A stretch of 64,000 nucleotides of DNA from the NCBI RefSeq assembly GCF_035920345.1, contig NZ_CP109149.1, positions 9,176,001 to 9,240,000 on the forward strand, read 5' to 3'. The notes beneath the pieces were generated by a model that was given only the letters and a program-made list of their open reading frames with translations, ran no database searches and was not told the origin of the DNA. The position numbers and the translations under genes were made by a program. Shown here piece by piece: positions 36,096 to 44,903 of this stretch. Each line of letters starts with the position of its first letter. Position 1 is the first letter of the stretch. Source of the DNA: Nocardia vinacea. GTDB taxonomy: Bacteria > Actinomycetota > Actinomycetes > Mycobacteriales > Mycobacteriaceae.

Positions 36096-36920
36096 GTGAT
36101 CCTCCGTCGAGACTCTGCCGCGTCGACCAGGTCGACCAGCGCACGGTCGGGTGCCGAACGCACCGTCCGCCCGCCGTCGCCGCATCCATCGGGGGCGACG
36201 CCGCCGGAACTGCCGCCGGAGTTGGTGCCCAATCATGTGGCGCTGGTGATGGACGGCAACGGTCGTTGGGCGCAGGAGCGCGGGCTGCCGCGCACCGCGG
36301 GGCACGAGCGCGGCGAGGCGGTCCTGATGGACACCGTCGAGGGCTGCATCGAGATCGGCGTGAAGTGGCTCTCGGCCTACGCCTTCTCCACCGAGAACTG
36401 GCGGCGCAGCCCGGATGAAGTGCGCTTCCTCATGGGGTTCAACCGGGATGTCATCCGCCGCCGCCGCGACGAGATGCACGAAATGGGTGTGCGAGTGCGC
36501 TGGGCGGGGCGGCGACCGCGCCTGTGGCGCAGCGTGATCAACGAACTCGAGACCGCGCAGGAGCTGACCAAGGACAACACGGTGATGACCCTCACCATGT
36601 GCGTCAACTACGGTGGTCGCGCCGAAATTGCCGATGCGGCAAGGGAAATCGCGCGTCGCGTGGCCGCAGGTGAGATCGATCCGGAGCGGGTGACCGAGGC
36701 GACGATCACCAAATACCTGGACGAGCCGGATATGCCGGACGTCGACCTGTTCCTGCGCCCGTCCGGCGAATTCCGTAGTTCGAACTTCCTCATCTGGCAG
36801 TCCGCCTATGCCGAGTTCGTCTACCAGGACACGCTGTTTCCCGATTTCGACAGGCGCAACTTGTGGGAGGCCTGTCTCCAGTACGCTTCGCGTGACCGCC
36901 GCTTCGGGGGGACCAAGTGA
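36096..36920 (+). CDS. uppS: Isoprenyl transferase (decaprenyl/undecaprenyl diphosphate synthase type)
   Basis: 274 residues from GTG 36096. [18 protein letters not shown] contains the catalytic Asp; [20 protein letters not shown] and [23 protein letters not shown] are cis-prenyltransferase regions. In Actinobacteria with a recO neighbour it is the Z-decaprenyl diphosphate synthase that makes the lipid carrier for peptidoglycan and arabinogalactan. A ~45-residue Arg/Ser/Pro-rich N-terminal extension precedes the core; the exact start is uncertain. Confidence 0.93.
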   Translation: MILRRDSAASTRSTSARSGAERTVRPPSPHPSGATPPELPPELVPNHVALVMDGNGRWAQERGLPRTAGHERGEAVLMDTVEGCIEIGVKWLSAYAFSTENWRRSPDEVRFLMGFNRDVIRRRRDEMHEMGVRVRWAGRRPRLWRSVINELETAQELTKDNTVMTLTMCVNYGGRAEIADAAREIARRVAAGEIDPERVTEATITKYLDEPDMPDVDLFLRPSGEFRSSNFLIWQSAYAEFVYQDTLFPDFDRRNLWEACLQYASRDRRFGGTK

Positions 36921-36933
36921 ACGGCGGCAGCAA

Positions 36934-37362
36934 ATGAACGGCGGCACCGATATGGACGCAGCAGTCACCCCCGAACAAGAGCTACAGGCCCGCGCCGGCG
37001 CCTGCCTATCGCTCTACGACGTCGATGTGCGCGTCGACCCGGAGGGTTCGATCGGCTTCGAATACCAGGGCGCGCTGTGCTCGTTGCGCGCGGTAACGCT
37101 GGCACCCGGCCTGGATGTGCTGACGCTGACCTGCGTGCTGGCCTGGGACCGCCCGCTCAAGCCGCAGCTGCACAAACGAGTCGCCGAGCGCAACAGCGCG
37201 ATTCAGTTCGGTTCGATCACGCTGATCACCCGTGGCAACCAGGCCGATGTCATGCTGCGCTACACCTTCCCGGCCGCCGGTCTGGACGATCAGGCGCTGG
37301 CCACCATGCTGCTGCTGGTGCTCTCCGGCGCGGGTAAGGCGAGGCAGGGATTGCTGCCCTGA
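36934..37362 (+). CDS. YbjN-like protein
   Basis: 142 residues. Starts ATG 36934, 13 bases after uppS, so probably in its operon. The pattern (SLYDVDVRVDPEGSIGFEYQGALCSLRAVTL...VLTLTCVLAWDRPL...NSAIQFGSITLITRGNQADVMLRYTFP) fits YbjN/T3SS-chaperone-like proteins: small alpha-beta folds that bind partner peptides. A similar small gene follows uppS in mycobacteria. Role unknown. Confidence 0.6.
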   Translation: MNGGTDMDAAVTPEQELQARAGACLSLYDVDVRVDPEGSIGFEYQGALCSLRAVTLAPGLDVLTLTCVLAWDRPLKPQLHKRVAERNSAIQFGSITLITRGNQADVMLRYTFPAAGLDDQALATMLLLVLSGAGKARQGLLP

Positions 37363-37388
37363 GTTGTCGACCGCATAGCCGCTGACCG

Positions 37389-37404
37389 CATGACAGATGT
37401 CATG
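37389..37404. promoter_or_regulatory. Palindrome upstream of the ABC exporter
   Basis: CATGACA-GA-TGTCATG, a perfect 7-bp-arm dyad 58 bases before the ABC ATPase start; a further half-site-like GTGACA lies at 37413. A plausible target for the NarL-type response regulator encoded 3.7 kb downstream. Confidence 0.45.
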
Positions 37405-37461
37405 GCAGGTTCGTGACACACGTGCGAGGTACCGGCCCCCGGTTTGCGTGACCGTTGAGCC

Positions 37462-38424
37462 ATGACATCGGCACTGACATCCACGGCCATCTTGGCCGCG
37501 GCGGGCGGCTCGGGCAGGCACCGGGCGTCGTCCGCGATCGAACTGCGCGACCTGCACAAGAGCTTCCGACTCCCGGGCGGTGGCGAGGTGCATGCCGTCG
37601 ACGGACTCGACCTGGTGGTCGCGCCGGGGGAGATCATCGCCTTCCTCGGCCCCAATGGCGCGGGTAAGACCACCACCATCGATATGCTGCTCGGGCTGGC
37701 AACGCCGGACTCCGGCAGTGTCCGGGTTTTCGGCGGCCCACCAGCGGAAGCGCTTGCGGCAGGCCGTATTTCGGCGGTCATGCAGTCCGGCGGCCTACTA
37801 CCTGATCTGACTGTCGCCGAGACCGTGCAACTGGTGGCCACCCTGCACGCGCATCCGCGTTCGGTCGATGCGGTGCTCGCGCGCGCCGGTATCGCCGATA
37901 TCGGCGGTCGGCTGGTCGGCAAATGCTCGGGCGGCCAGAAGCAGCGGCTGCGCTTCGCACTCGCGCTGCTGCCGAATCCGGACCTCATCGTGCTCGACGA
38001 GCCGACCACCGGCATGGATGTCGAAGGACGTCGGGAATTCTGGAATGCGATGCGCGAGGATTCCGATCGCGGCCGCACCGTCCTGTTCGCCACCCATTAC
38101 CTCGACGAGGCCGACGCATACGCGGATCGGATCGTGCTGGTGCGTGCGGGTCGCGTCGTCGCCGACGGCAGTGCCGCCGAGATCAAGAACCTGGCCGCGG
38201 GACGCGCCGTCAGTGCGACACTGCCCGGTGCCGATCCTGCCCGCCTGCTCGCGGTCCCGGGCATCGATGATGTCGAGCTGCGCGGTGACCGAATCATCGT
38301 GCACACCAAGGATTCCGACGCCATCGCCCGCTATCTGCTCACCGAGACCACCGCAGTCGATCTCGAAATCACCTCGCACAATCTCGAATCCGCATTCCTG
38401 GCGCTCACCACCGGAGACAATTGA
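37462..38424 (+). CDS. ABC transporter ATP-binding protein
   Basis: 320 residues with Walker A GPNGAGKTTTIDML, Q-loop region (VMQSGGLLPDLTVAET), signature CSGGQKQRL, Walker B LIVLDEPTTGMD and switch His in FATHYLDEADAY. The C-terminal extension is typical of drug/lantibiotic or DrrA-type exporters. The first ~25 residues are a short variable lead. Coupled to the permease gene with a one-base gap, so together they form an ABC-2 exporter. A histidine kinase/response regulator pair lies 0.7 kb downstream. Confidence 0.92.
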   Translation: MTSALTSTAILAAAGGSGRHRASSAIELRDLHKSFRLPGGGEVHAVDGLDLVVAPGEIIAFLGPNGAGKTTTIDMLLGLATPDSGSVRVFGGPPAEALAAGRISAVMQSGGLLPDLTVAETVQLVATLHAHPRSVDAVLARAGIADIGGRLVGKCSGGQKQRLRFALALLPNPDLIVLDEPTTGMDVEGRREFWNAMREDSDRGRTVLFATHYLDEADAYADRIVLVRAGRVVADGSAAEIKNLAAGRAVSATLPGADPARLLAVPGIDDVELRGDRIIVHTKDSDAIARYLLTETTAVDLEITSHNLESAFLALTTGDN

Positions 38425-38425
38425 A

Positions 38426-39205
38426 ATGACCACCCTTGCCCCACAGCCTGTTTCGACGCGCATCTCACTCGGCGGCTTCAGCCTCGGCTTCTTGCGCCTG
38501 GAACTGCGCCGCATGCTGCGCAATCGGCGCACCATGATCTTCACGCTGGTCATGCCGCCGCTGTTCTTCGTCATCTTCGGCCTGCAATCCGATTACCGGA
38601 CAGAGTCATTCGGATCGGGCAATGTGACCGGCTATGTAATGGTGTCGATGGCGGTGTACGGCGCGATGCTGGCCACCACCAGCGGCGGCGCCATGGTCGC
38701 GATCGAACGCGCGCAGGGCTGGAGCCGCCAATTGCGGCTCACCCCATTGCGTCCCGTCGCCTACATCGCCACCAAGGTCGCCGTCGCGATGGTGCTCGGG
38801 CTGGTCTCGGTTACTGCGGTCTTCGTCATCGGGGGAATCTTCGGCGCCCACCTGACGGTCACCGCCTGGGTGAGCTGCTTCCTGCTCGCGTGGATCTGCT
38901 CGCTGGTCTTCGCCGCCTTCGGCCTGTTCGTCGGCTACCTGCTGCCCTCGGAGAATGTCATGCAACTGCTCGGTCCAGCCCTCGCGGGCCTGTCCTTCGC
39001 GGGCGGCCTGTTCATGCCGCTGCACGGCTGGTTCGAGACGGTCTCCAAGATCTTCCCGACAAACGGCGTCGCCACCTTGGCCCGCATGCCCTTCGGCGAC
39101 ACCAGCACAGCATCGATCGCGCTGGCCATCCTCAATGTCGTCGTCTGGGCCACGATCTTCGTCGGCGGCGCGGCCATTCTGTTCCGCCGTGACACCGCGC
39201 GTTGA
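38426..39205 (+). CDS. ABC-2 type permease
   Basis: 259 residues, six membrane spans (e.g. TMIFTLVMPPLFFVIFGL, VAVAMVLGLVSVTAVFVIGGIFG, CFLLAWICSLVFAAFGLFVGYLL, LNVVVWATIFVGGAAILF). A short cytoplasmic N-terminus leads to FLRLELRRMLRNRRTM, the coupling helix of ABC-2 permeases, and IERAQGWSRQLRLTPLRP follows the second span. Partner of the upstream ATPase. Substrate unknown; linkage to a DesK/NarL-type pair suggests a membrane-active compound. Confidence 0.88.
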   Translation: MTTLAPQPVSTRISLGGFSLGFLRLELRRMLRNRRTMIFTLVMPPLFFVIFGLQSDYRTESFGSGNVTGYVMVSMAVYGAMLATTSGGAMVAIERAQGWSRQLRLTPLRPVAYIATKVAVAMVLGLVSVTAVFVIGGIFGAHLTVTAWVSCFLLAWICSLVFAAFGLFVGYLLPSENVMQLLGPALAGLSFAGGLFMPLHGWFETVSKIFPTNGVATLARMPFGDTSTASIALAILNVVVWATIFVGGAAILFRRDTAR

Positions 39206-39892
39206 ACGATCGGGCACGACCAGCCGCCTGCCCAGGAGGGTGGGCGGCTGTGCCGTGCTCAGTGCCCGCGGCCAGTGGCCCTACGGTGCCGGGTCCGCCG
39301 TGACGTGCTGGGCGGTGTTGTGCGGTGGCGTCGTGCGAGTTGACCACGTGATGCGAGGTTGCCGGGCGCGGCTCTTCAGCGATTCCGCATCGGCGGGCAA
39401 TACGGTGTCGCGCGGCCAGGAGGCTGGGCGGGTGTGCCGTGCTGGGCGGCTGTGCCGTGCAGGTGGCACGCCGTGCACGGGGCTGACATGCGAGTCGGGT
39501 ACACGATGCGGTGTTGGTCGGGCGTTCGGACGGGGAGGCGGTGGCGTGCGAGGCAGTTGCGCGATGCGGAGTGGCGATGTGGCCCCTGCCCGGCATATGG
39601 AGCCAAGAGGAGATGGTGTGTCGGGCGCTGTGCGAGGCAGCGTTAGTGCGCGCTGTACGAGGCGGCGTTGACGTGCCAGGCGACAGTCACATGCGAGGCG
39701 GCGGGGTGATGCCGGGCGGTCATCCTGGGTCGGTTGGCGCGGCGGAGCCGCTCGGCTGGGGAGATCGTGCGGGGCGTGGGTTTCGGCGGCGCGGACGAGT
39801 GAGGGTTCGGTAGCGTCGAGACTCGTGATCGACCACTGTGCGCGCAATCGGGGTCTGGGTTCGGCGTGCGTGCTGTTGGTTTGGGAGTGCCG
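39206..39892. other. Repeat-rich noncoding block
   Basis: 687 bases between the permease and the histidine kinase without a credible gene. A hairpin CAGCCGCCTGCCC/GGGTGGGCGGCTG (39221-39250) follows the permease and may terminate it. Degenerate copies of (T/G)(A/G)CGAGG(C/T) recur near 39350, 39547, 39631, 39656 and 39691, and the segment around 39231-39260 (CCAGGAGGGTGGGCGG) is repeated at 39416-39435. Composition is strongly G-rich on the plus strand. Confidence 0.5.
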
Positions 39893-41050
39893 ATGCGGGT
39901 GAAGTCCGTGCTGCGGGGTGGTGCGGCATCCGAATTACTCGATCGGGTGGTCCGCGACGGCGGAATCGGGGCGAACGGGAAGCGGCGCGGATGGTTCGGC
40001 GGGTTCATGTCGGTCATCTGGCTGTCGTACATGATCGGACCGATCATCCAGAGCTGGCAGGACGCGGATCAGCCGACGGCGAGTCTGGCGACCGCGACAC
40101 TGCTCGCGTACGCGGCGCTGATCGTCGGTTCTTTTATTGTCTTCCGGCGGACCGATGGCACCAGCCGGTTGGTGGAGCGTCCGGTCGATCGGCGCATGTG
40201 GCCGGTGCTCGTCGGTATGACGGCGTGCAGCGCGGGGTTGATGGCATTGCTAGGCGCGGTCGCACTGCCGACATTGATCTTTGTCAGCGTGATCGCGATC
40301 TTTCATATGCCCTCGCGGGAATCCGGTTATGTCGCGTTCACGGTGACGCTCGCGATGTTGCTCGTGCCGATGGTGCTGCCGAGCCTGTCCGGGGTGCCGT
40401 TCTACGTGTCGTTCGTACCCGCCCTGATCTGGATGGCCAGGCAGTTGGGCGTGCGTGGCGAGCGGTTGGCCGAGCTGGCCCGACGGCAGCAGGCCGAACT
40501 CGCGATTGTCGAGGAACGCAACCGGGTCGCGCGCGACGTACACGATATCCTCGGCCACTCACTTACCGTGATCACGGTGAAAACCGAACTCGCACAACGT
40601 CTTATCGATGTGGATCTGACGCGGGCGAAGGCTGAGATGGCCGATGTCGAGCGGCTGGCGCGGGAGGCGCTGGCTGGAGTGCGGGATACCGTCGGCGGTC
40701 TGCGTGAGGTATCGCTGCGCGGTGAATTAGCCAATGCGCGAACCGCACTGGCAGCCGCCGATATCGACGCCGCGCTGCCGGATGCCGTACCCGATACACG
40801 CCACAGCGAATTGTTCGGTTGGGTGCTGCGCGAGGCGGTCACCAATGTGATTCGGCACAGTGCCGCACGACAGTGCACGGTCACGGTGACCGATACGAGC
40901 ATCGAGGTCGTCGACGATGGTCGCGGGCTGGGGACCGTCGAATCCGGGTCGGGACTGTCCGGCCTGCGCGAACGGGTGCGGGCCGCTGGGGGAACATTGA
41001 CGCTGTCGTCCGAGGGAGGTGTTCGTGTTCGTGCAACGGTGCCCGAGTGA
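39893..41050 (+). CDS. NarL-type sensor histidine kinase
   Basis: 385 residues. Four or five membrane segments in the first ~165 residues, then a HisKA_3 dimerisation domain with ERNRVARDVHDILGHSL (phospho-acceptor His) and a HATPase_c domain (LREAVTNVIRHSAARQC, VVDDGRGL, GSGLSGLRERVRAAGG). ATG 39893 has GGGAG 7 bases upstream; a GTG 9 codons earlier is possible. With the response regulator 93 bases downstream it forms a DesK/LiaS-like pair, probably sensing membrane or drug stress. Confidence 0.88.
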   Translation: MRVKSVLRGGAASELLDRVVRDGGIGANGKRRGWFGGFMSVIWLSYMIGPIIQSWQDADQPTASLATATLLAYAALIVGSFIVFRRTDGTSRLVERPVDRRMWPVLVGMTACSAGLMALLGAVALPTLIFVSVIAIFHMPSRESGYVAFTVTLAMLLVPMVLPSLSGVPFYVSFVPALIWMARQLGVRGERLAELARRQQAELAIVEERNRVARDVHDILGHSLTVITVKTELAQRLIDVDLTRAKAEMADVERLAREALAGVRDTVGGLREVSLRGELANARTALAAADIDAALPDAVPDTRHSELFGWVLREAVTNVIRHSAARQCTVTVTDTSIEVVDDGRGLGTVESGSGLSGLRERVRAAGGTLTLSSEGGVRVRATVPE

Positions 41051-41143
41051 TCCGGAAATGGGTTTGCACTCGTGCAGTTTCCGCTGCGATTCGGCCGAAA
41101 GTGCACGCTCAGGCCAATTCCCGTCGTCGAAGGACCACCTCGC

Positions 41144-41749
41144 ATGATCCGTCTGCTCCTCGCCGACGACCAGGCACTCGTCCGTGGCGCACTCGCCGCA
41201 CTGCTCGGCCTGGAATCCGATCTGGAAGTCGTCGCGGAGGTCGGCCGCGGTGACGAAGTCCTCGATGCGGTCGCGCGCACCACACCCGATGTGGTGCTGC
41301 TGGATGTGGAAATGCCGGGCATGGACGGCATCGCGGTCGCGGCGCAACTGCATGCCGCTCATCCGGATCTCCGTATCCTCATGGTTACGACCTTCGGCCG
41401 TCCCGGCTATTTGCGGCGCGCAATCGATGCGGGCGCAAGCGGATTCGTCGTGAAGGACACCCCGGCCCGCGAACTCGCGGACGCGGTGCGCCGAGTCCAC
41501 ATGGGCTTACGCGTTGTCGATCCCGCCCTCGCCACCGAAACCTTGACCGTCGGTACTTCGCCACTGACAGCCCGCGAACGGGAGGTCCTCGCCGCCGCGG
41601 CCGACGGTGCTACCGCCGGCGCCATCGCCAAACAGTTACACCTGTCGGAAGGCACTGTCCGCAACCACCTTTCATCCGTCATCGGCAAAACCGGAACCAG
41701 CACCCGCGCCGAAGCCGTCCGCGCCGCCGAACGCCTCGGCTGGCTCTGA
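41144..41749 (+). CDS. NarL/FixJ-family response regulator
   Basis: 201 residues. Receiver domain with acidic pocket (LLADDQALV), phospho-acceptor Asp in VVLLDVEMPGMDG, and Lys in FVVKDTPA; C-terminal LuxR-type HTH (LTAREREVLAAAADGATAGAIAKQLHLSEGTVRNHLS). ATG 41144. Presumed partner of the preceding kinase and regulator of the ABC exporter upstream. Confidence 0.92.
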   Translation: MIRLLLADDQALVRGALAALLGLESDLEVVAEVGRGDEVLDAVARTTPDVVLLDVEMPGMDGIAVAAQLHAAHPDLRILMVTTFGRPGYLRRAIDAGASGFVVKDTPARELADAVRRVHMGLRVVDPALATETLTVGTSPLTAREREVLAAAADGATAGAIAKQLHLSEGTVRNHLSSVIGKTGTSTRAEAVRAAERLGWL

Positions 41750-41780
41750 GCGCTCGGCGGGTGGCAGCCGGACTGTGCTG

Positions 41781-41843
41781 CCGCATAACCAATGCCTACC
41801 TTGCGAGGCTGCAACTAGTGCCAGGTAGCAACTGGATATGCGA
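41781..41843. repeat. ~63-bp imperfect palindrome, copy 2
   Basis: CCGCATAACCAATGCCTACCT (41781-41801, split here as 11+10 bases: CCGCATAACCA then ATGCCTACCT) pairs with AGGTAGCAAC TGGATATGCGA (41823-41843), about 16 of 21 positions. It begins and ends like the structure at 33528-33591 and also contains ACTAGTG. Located between convergent genes. Confidence 0.55.
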
Positions 41844-41913
41844 CCGTGCCTCGCTCTGACTGAGGCGCCCGCGGATCCGAGGCTCGCGTCGAACGGCCGG
41901 AGTGCACCTCGGA

Positions 41914-42534
41914 CTATGTGTCGCCCGTGTGGGCGGCCAATTGGCCGAAGGGCAGCAGGGTCGCGACGCCGCGAGCCAGGGTTTCCGGATCCACGTCGCC
42001 GATGATCAAGTGCTGCAACATGAATCCCGGCACCAAGCCGATGATCGCCGTTGTGACCGCGTGGATATCGGTATCGGGCGGTAACCAGCCGACCTCCACC
42101 ATGCGTTCGACGTATTCGTACCACCGATCGCGCATCGCGCGCACGGCGTCCTTGACGTATTCGGCTGCCTCCTCGTGCACCAGCGCCAGCGCCCACGCCT
42201 GCGGTGCGAGCCGGACCGGACCTTCCGGACCGCTGCGCTCGACTACGTACTCGGCGATGACCCGGACGAGCTGGGCCGGCGTCGGCAGCGGATCGGACCG
42301 GATTGCCCTGGTCATCGTGGCGCGCAGCTCGACCGTTGTCTCGGCGGCCAGGGCGGCGATGATGTCGTTCTTGCTCTTGAAGTACCGGTAGACCGCCCCG
42401 GCCGAGAGGCCCGATTCGGTGAAGATGTCCTGCATCGAGGTCTCGTAGAAACCCTTGCGGGCAAAGCAGAGCTGCGCGGCGTCGAGGATCTGCTGCCTGC
42501 GACGTTCCAGGTGTTCTTCACTGACTCTGGGCAT
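41914..42534 (-). CDS. TetR-family regulator
   Basis: 206 residues. HTH: RRRQQILDAAQLCFARKGFYETSMQDIFTESGLSAGAVYRYFKSKNDII. ATG 42534 gives the canonical short TetR N-terminus (MPRVSEEHLE); the frame is open 21 codons upstream but runs through the operator. Divergent from a membrane protein gene, with two matching operator-like sites between them. Confidence 0.88.
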   Translation of the reverse strand: MPRVSEEHLERRRQQILDAAQLCFARKGFYETSMQDIFTESGLSAGAVYRYFKSKNDIIAALAAETTVELRATMTRAIRSDPLPTPAQLVRVIAEYVVERSGPEGPVRLAPQAWALALVHEEAAEYVKDAVRAMRDRWYEYVERMVEVGWLPPDTDIHAVTTAIIGLVPGFMLQHLIIGDVDPETLARGVATLLPFGQLAAHTGDT

Positions 42535-42550
42535 GACTCCAAAGTAAAAC

Positions 42551-42618
42551 GAATGCTCGTTCTTGACAACCTCGAGAGGTCGTGCGACGGTATCCACATC
42601 GAAAGAGAACGGTCATTC
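42551..42618. promoter_or_regulatory. Two TetR operator-like sites and promoter
   Basis: GAATGCTCGTTC (42551-42562) and, in the opposite orientation, GAACGGTCATTC (42607-42618): both fit GAACG-N2-CATTC or its complement, one next to each divergent gene. TTGACA (42563-42568) abuts the first site and is a good -35 for the plus-strand gene, so the regulator would block it directly. Confidence 0.6.
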
Positions 42619-42636
42619 GATTTTCGGGAGAACGTC

Positions 42637-43614
42637 ATGAATACAATCCAGCGGGCAGTCGGTGTCGGCGTCGCTGCGGCCCTGCTCCAGGCATTGATGT
42701 TGATCGCCTTCGCCTGGCCAGCGGCCCATATCGCGCCGCGCGATCTGCCCATCGCCGTCAGCGGCCCGCAGGCCGCCGTGGTCGCCGACAAACTGACCCA
42801 GCACGATCCCGATGCCTTCGATATCAGCAACCCCGCCGACGAAGCGGAGGCGCGCGAGGCGATCGAGAACCGGGACGTCTACGGTGCCGTCATCACCGGC
42901 GGCGGCGCCCCGCGCGTATTGGTCGCCTCCGGCGCGAGTCCCGTTGTGGCACAACAGCTCACCGCGATTGCCCAGCAGCTGTCCGGTGCGCCGGCCCCGG
43001 CGGTCGAGGATGTGGTGGCCGCCGATCCGGACGATCCGCGCGGCACCGCCTTCGGGGCGATGGTATTGCCGCTGGTCATGTCCGGTATCGCGGCGGGTGT
43101 CGTGCTCAGCCTGTTGATTCCGTCGGTCGGTGGTAAGACGATCGGACTGATCACCTTCGGCATCGCGGGTGGGCTGTTGAGCATCGTGATCATCCAGGCC
43201 TGGATGTCGGTTGTTCCCGGCCCCTATCTGACGCTGGCCGCCGTCGCGGGCTTGGTGTCCTTCGCGGTCTCCGGTGCGGTCGTCGGCCTGTCCAGTGCGA
43301 TCGGCCGCGCGGGCATCGGTATCGCCGCCCTGACCATGCTCCTGGTCGGCAACCCGTTCTCGGCCGCGACCTCGGCTCCGGAACTGCTGCCGCAGCCGTG
43401 GGGAGCCATCGGCCAACTGCTGCCGCCGGGCGCCGCCGCATCACTGCTGCGCTCGGTTGCCTTCTTCGACGGCGCCGCCGCCACCAAACCACTTGTGGTC
43501 CTGGGCATCTGGGCTCTCGCCGCACTTGCCCTCTTGGGTGTAGGCGCACTTCGCGAACGCCGTTCGGCTGCGGAGTCGACCCCGGTCCGCTCCGGCGACC
43601 CGGTCGCCGTCTGA
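42637..43614 (+). CDS. ABC-2/DUF3533-like membrane protein
   Basis: 325 residues. An N-terminal span (VGVGVAAALLQALMLIAFAW), an external ~130-residue domain (APRDLPIAVSGPQAAVVADKLTQ...EAREAIENRDVYGAVITGG) and five or six C-terminal spans: the layout of YhgE/Pip- or SNG1-type proteins related to ABC-2 permeases but without an ATPase partner. GGGAG precedes ATG 42637. Controlled by the divergent TetR. Likely an envelope transporter or export accessory; function unknown. Confidence 0.7.
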   Translation: MNTIQRAVGVGVAAALLQALMLIAFAWPAAHIAPRDLPIAVSGPQAAVVADKLTQHDPDAFDISNPADEAEAREAIENRDVYGAVITGGGAPRVLVASGASPVVAQQLTAIAQQLSGAPAPAVEDVVAADPDDPRGTAFGAMVLPLVMSGIAAGVVLSLLIPSVGGKTIGLITFGIAGGLLSIVIIQAWMSVVPGPYLTLAAVAGLVSFAVSGAVVGLSSAIGRAGIGIAALTMLLVGNPFSAATSAPELLPQPWGAIGQLLPPGAAASLLRSVAFFDGAAATKPLVVLGIWALAALALLGVGALRERRSAAESTPVRSGDPVAV

Positions 43615-43640
43615 TCCCAAAACGCTCCGAAATCGACTGC

Positions 43641-43677
43641 AGGCCGCCACTACCGGGTAATCCGGCGGTGGCGGCCT
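43641..43677 (+). terminator. Strong GC hairpin after the membrane protein gene
   Basis: AGGCCGCCACTACCGG (43641-43656) pairs with CCGGCGGTGGCGGCCT (43662-43677), 14 Watson-Crick pairs plus one G-U, with a 5-nt loop. It lies 27 bases after the stop. No U-tract, as is common in actinomycetes. Confidence 0.65.
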
Positions 43678-43830
43678 GTGTCATGTGTCAGCCGCGACGC
43701 CTCGCGTTCACGGCGTGAGCGATCCGTATCCCTGGAACCCGCACTTGTTGTGCGCGCCTATAAAGGAGCGGCGAGACAAGCGGGCCAGCGCCGCTCGAGT
43801 TATCCGAATGATATTGGCCCGCTGGTATTC

Positions 43831-44790
43831 TCAGGAGATGGTGAAGGAGAAATTCGGGGCGCTGCTCGCACCCTTCTCCGCGTCGTAGGCCACCACGTAG
43901 GTACCGGTGGGCGGGGACGGAACCACGAAAACGACGTAATTCTTTGCGTTGTCGATAGTTTCGTTGGTATTCAGCAGTTCGTTGATCGGCCCGCGGATAT
44001 CGGCCGGAATCGTTTGGCCGTCCAGGGTTTTCACGGTGAAGTAGTCGTAGAAGACATTCAGTCCGCCCGCCGAGATCCCGGGTCCACCGATGATCTTGAT
44101 GCGCAACGAGAGATCCATCTTGTCGCGCTCGTTCTTGGTGTAGCTCGGAGCCAGTGTGCCGCCGGTGATTTCGATCGTCGTCTGATCCTGCACCAGTTTG
44201 CCGGTGACATTCAGCGTCTTCGGCGCGACACCTTCGACCTGAGTCGAGGCCTTCAGTGGAATCTTGGTCTGGTTATCCGAGGCCTGTCCGTAGATCGCGG
44301 TAATGGTGTCGAGCAGGTGCTCGGCATCGTGCAGCGTCTTGACCGACGTGGTGACATTTCCGGTGGCCGAACCCTTTCCGGGCACAGTCGGCGAGTCGAA
44401 GCTCGCTCCGGCGTCGATCTCCTTGTCGACCTGCAGGTAGGTGTTATTGCTGATCGTCTTGTTGTCGGGCGTGGTGTTCTTGTAGGTGATATCGATCAGC
44501 ACCTTGGCGCCGCCGAACTCGTCGGGCACCACGGTCGCTTTGTCCACCGTGATATCGAAGCCCTCGTACCATCCGGTCTTGCCGATACTGCGGACGGTCG
44601 ACTGACCGTTTTTCGCCCCCGGCTGCCCCTGGCCGACGGTGCTCTGCGCGGCCGCCGACGTGGTCGGTCCCGACTTGGCGTCCTTGTCGTTGCACGCGGT
44701 CATGAGCAGGGCGGAGCTGCCGATGAGCACGGCCGCTCCGATTGTGGTGATTTTCCGGCGTCTGTCCGCCGCAAAAATGGTCGATCGCAC
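43831..44790 (-). CDS. Lipoprotein with DUF4352-like beta domain
   Basis: 319 residues. Lipobox LLMTAC-NDK near residue 33 after a basic N-terminus, then a Ser/Thr/Gln-rich linker. The body holds beta-rich stretches (IDITYKNTTPDNKTISNNTYLQVDKEID; SFTIS at the end) recalling DUF4352-type surface domains, two of them in tandem by my reading. Probably anchored outside the membrane. Function unknown; it stands alone before zur and is transcribed in the same direction. Confidence 0.65.
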   Translation of the reverse strand: MRSTIFAADRRRKITTIGAAVLIGSSALLMTACNDKDAKSGPTTSAAAQSTVGQGQPGAKNGQSTVRSIGKTGWYEGFDITVDKATVVPDEFGGAKVLIDITYKNTTPDNKTISNNTYLQVDKEIDAGASFDSPTVPGKGSATGNVTTSVKTLHDAEHLLDTITAIYGQASDNQTKIPLKASTQVEGVAPKTLNVTGKLVQDQTTIEITGGTLAPSYTKNERDKMDLSLRIKIIGGPGISAGGLNVFYDYFTVKTLDGQTIPADIRGPINELLNTNETIDNAKNYVVFVVPSPPTGTYVVAYDAEKGASSAPNFSFTIS

Positions 44791-44903
44791 GCTGCCTCCC
44801 AGAAGATTTCGATCTCAGTGCGCGACGCCCGGAACCCCCGGACGTTATGTGATTCGCAGTGAAATCTTCCTCGGCACCGGCGCCGTTAACTGTGTGACTG
44901 TCG

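Noticed and set aside
39281..39847. Minus-strand reading frame of ~188 codons
   Set aside because: Arg/Pro/Thr-rich, no ribosome site or recognisable motif; expected by chance in high-GC DNA.
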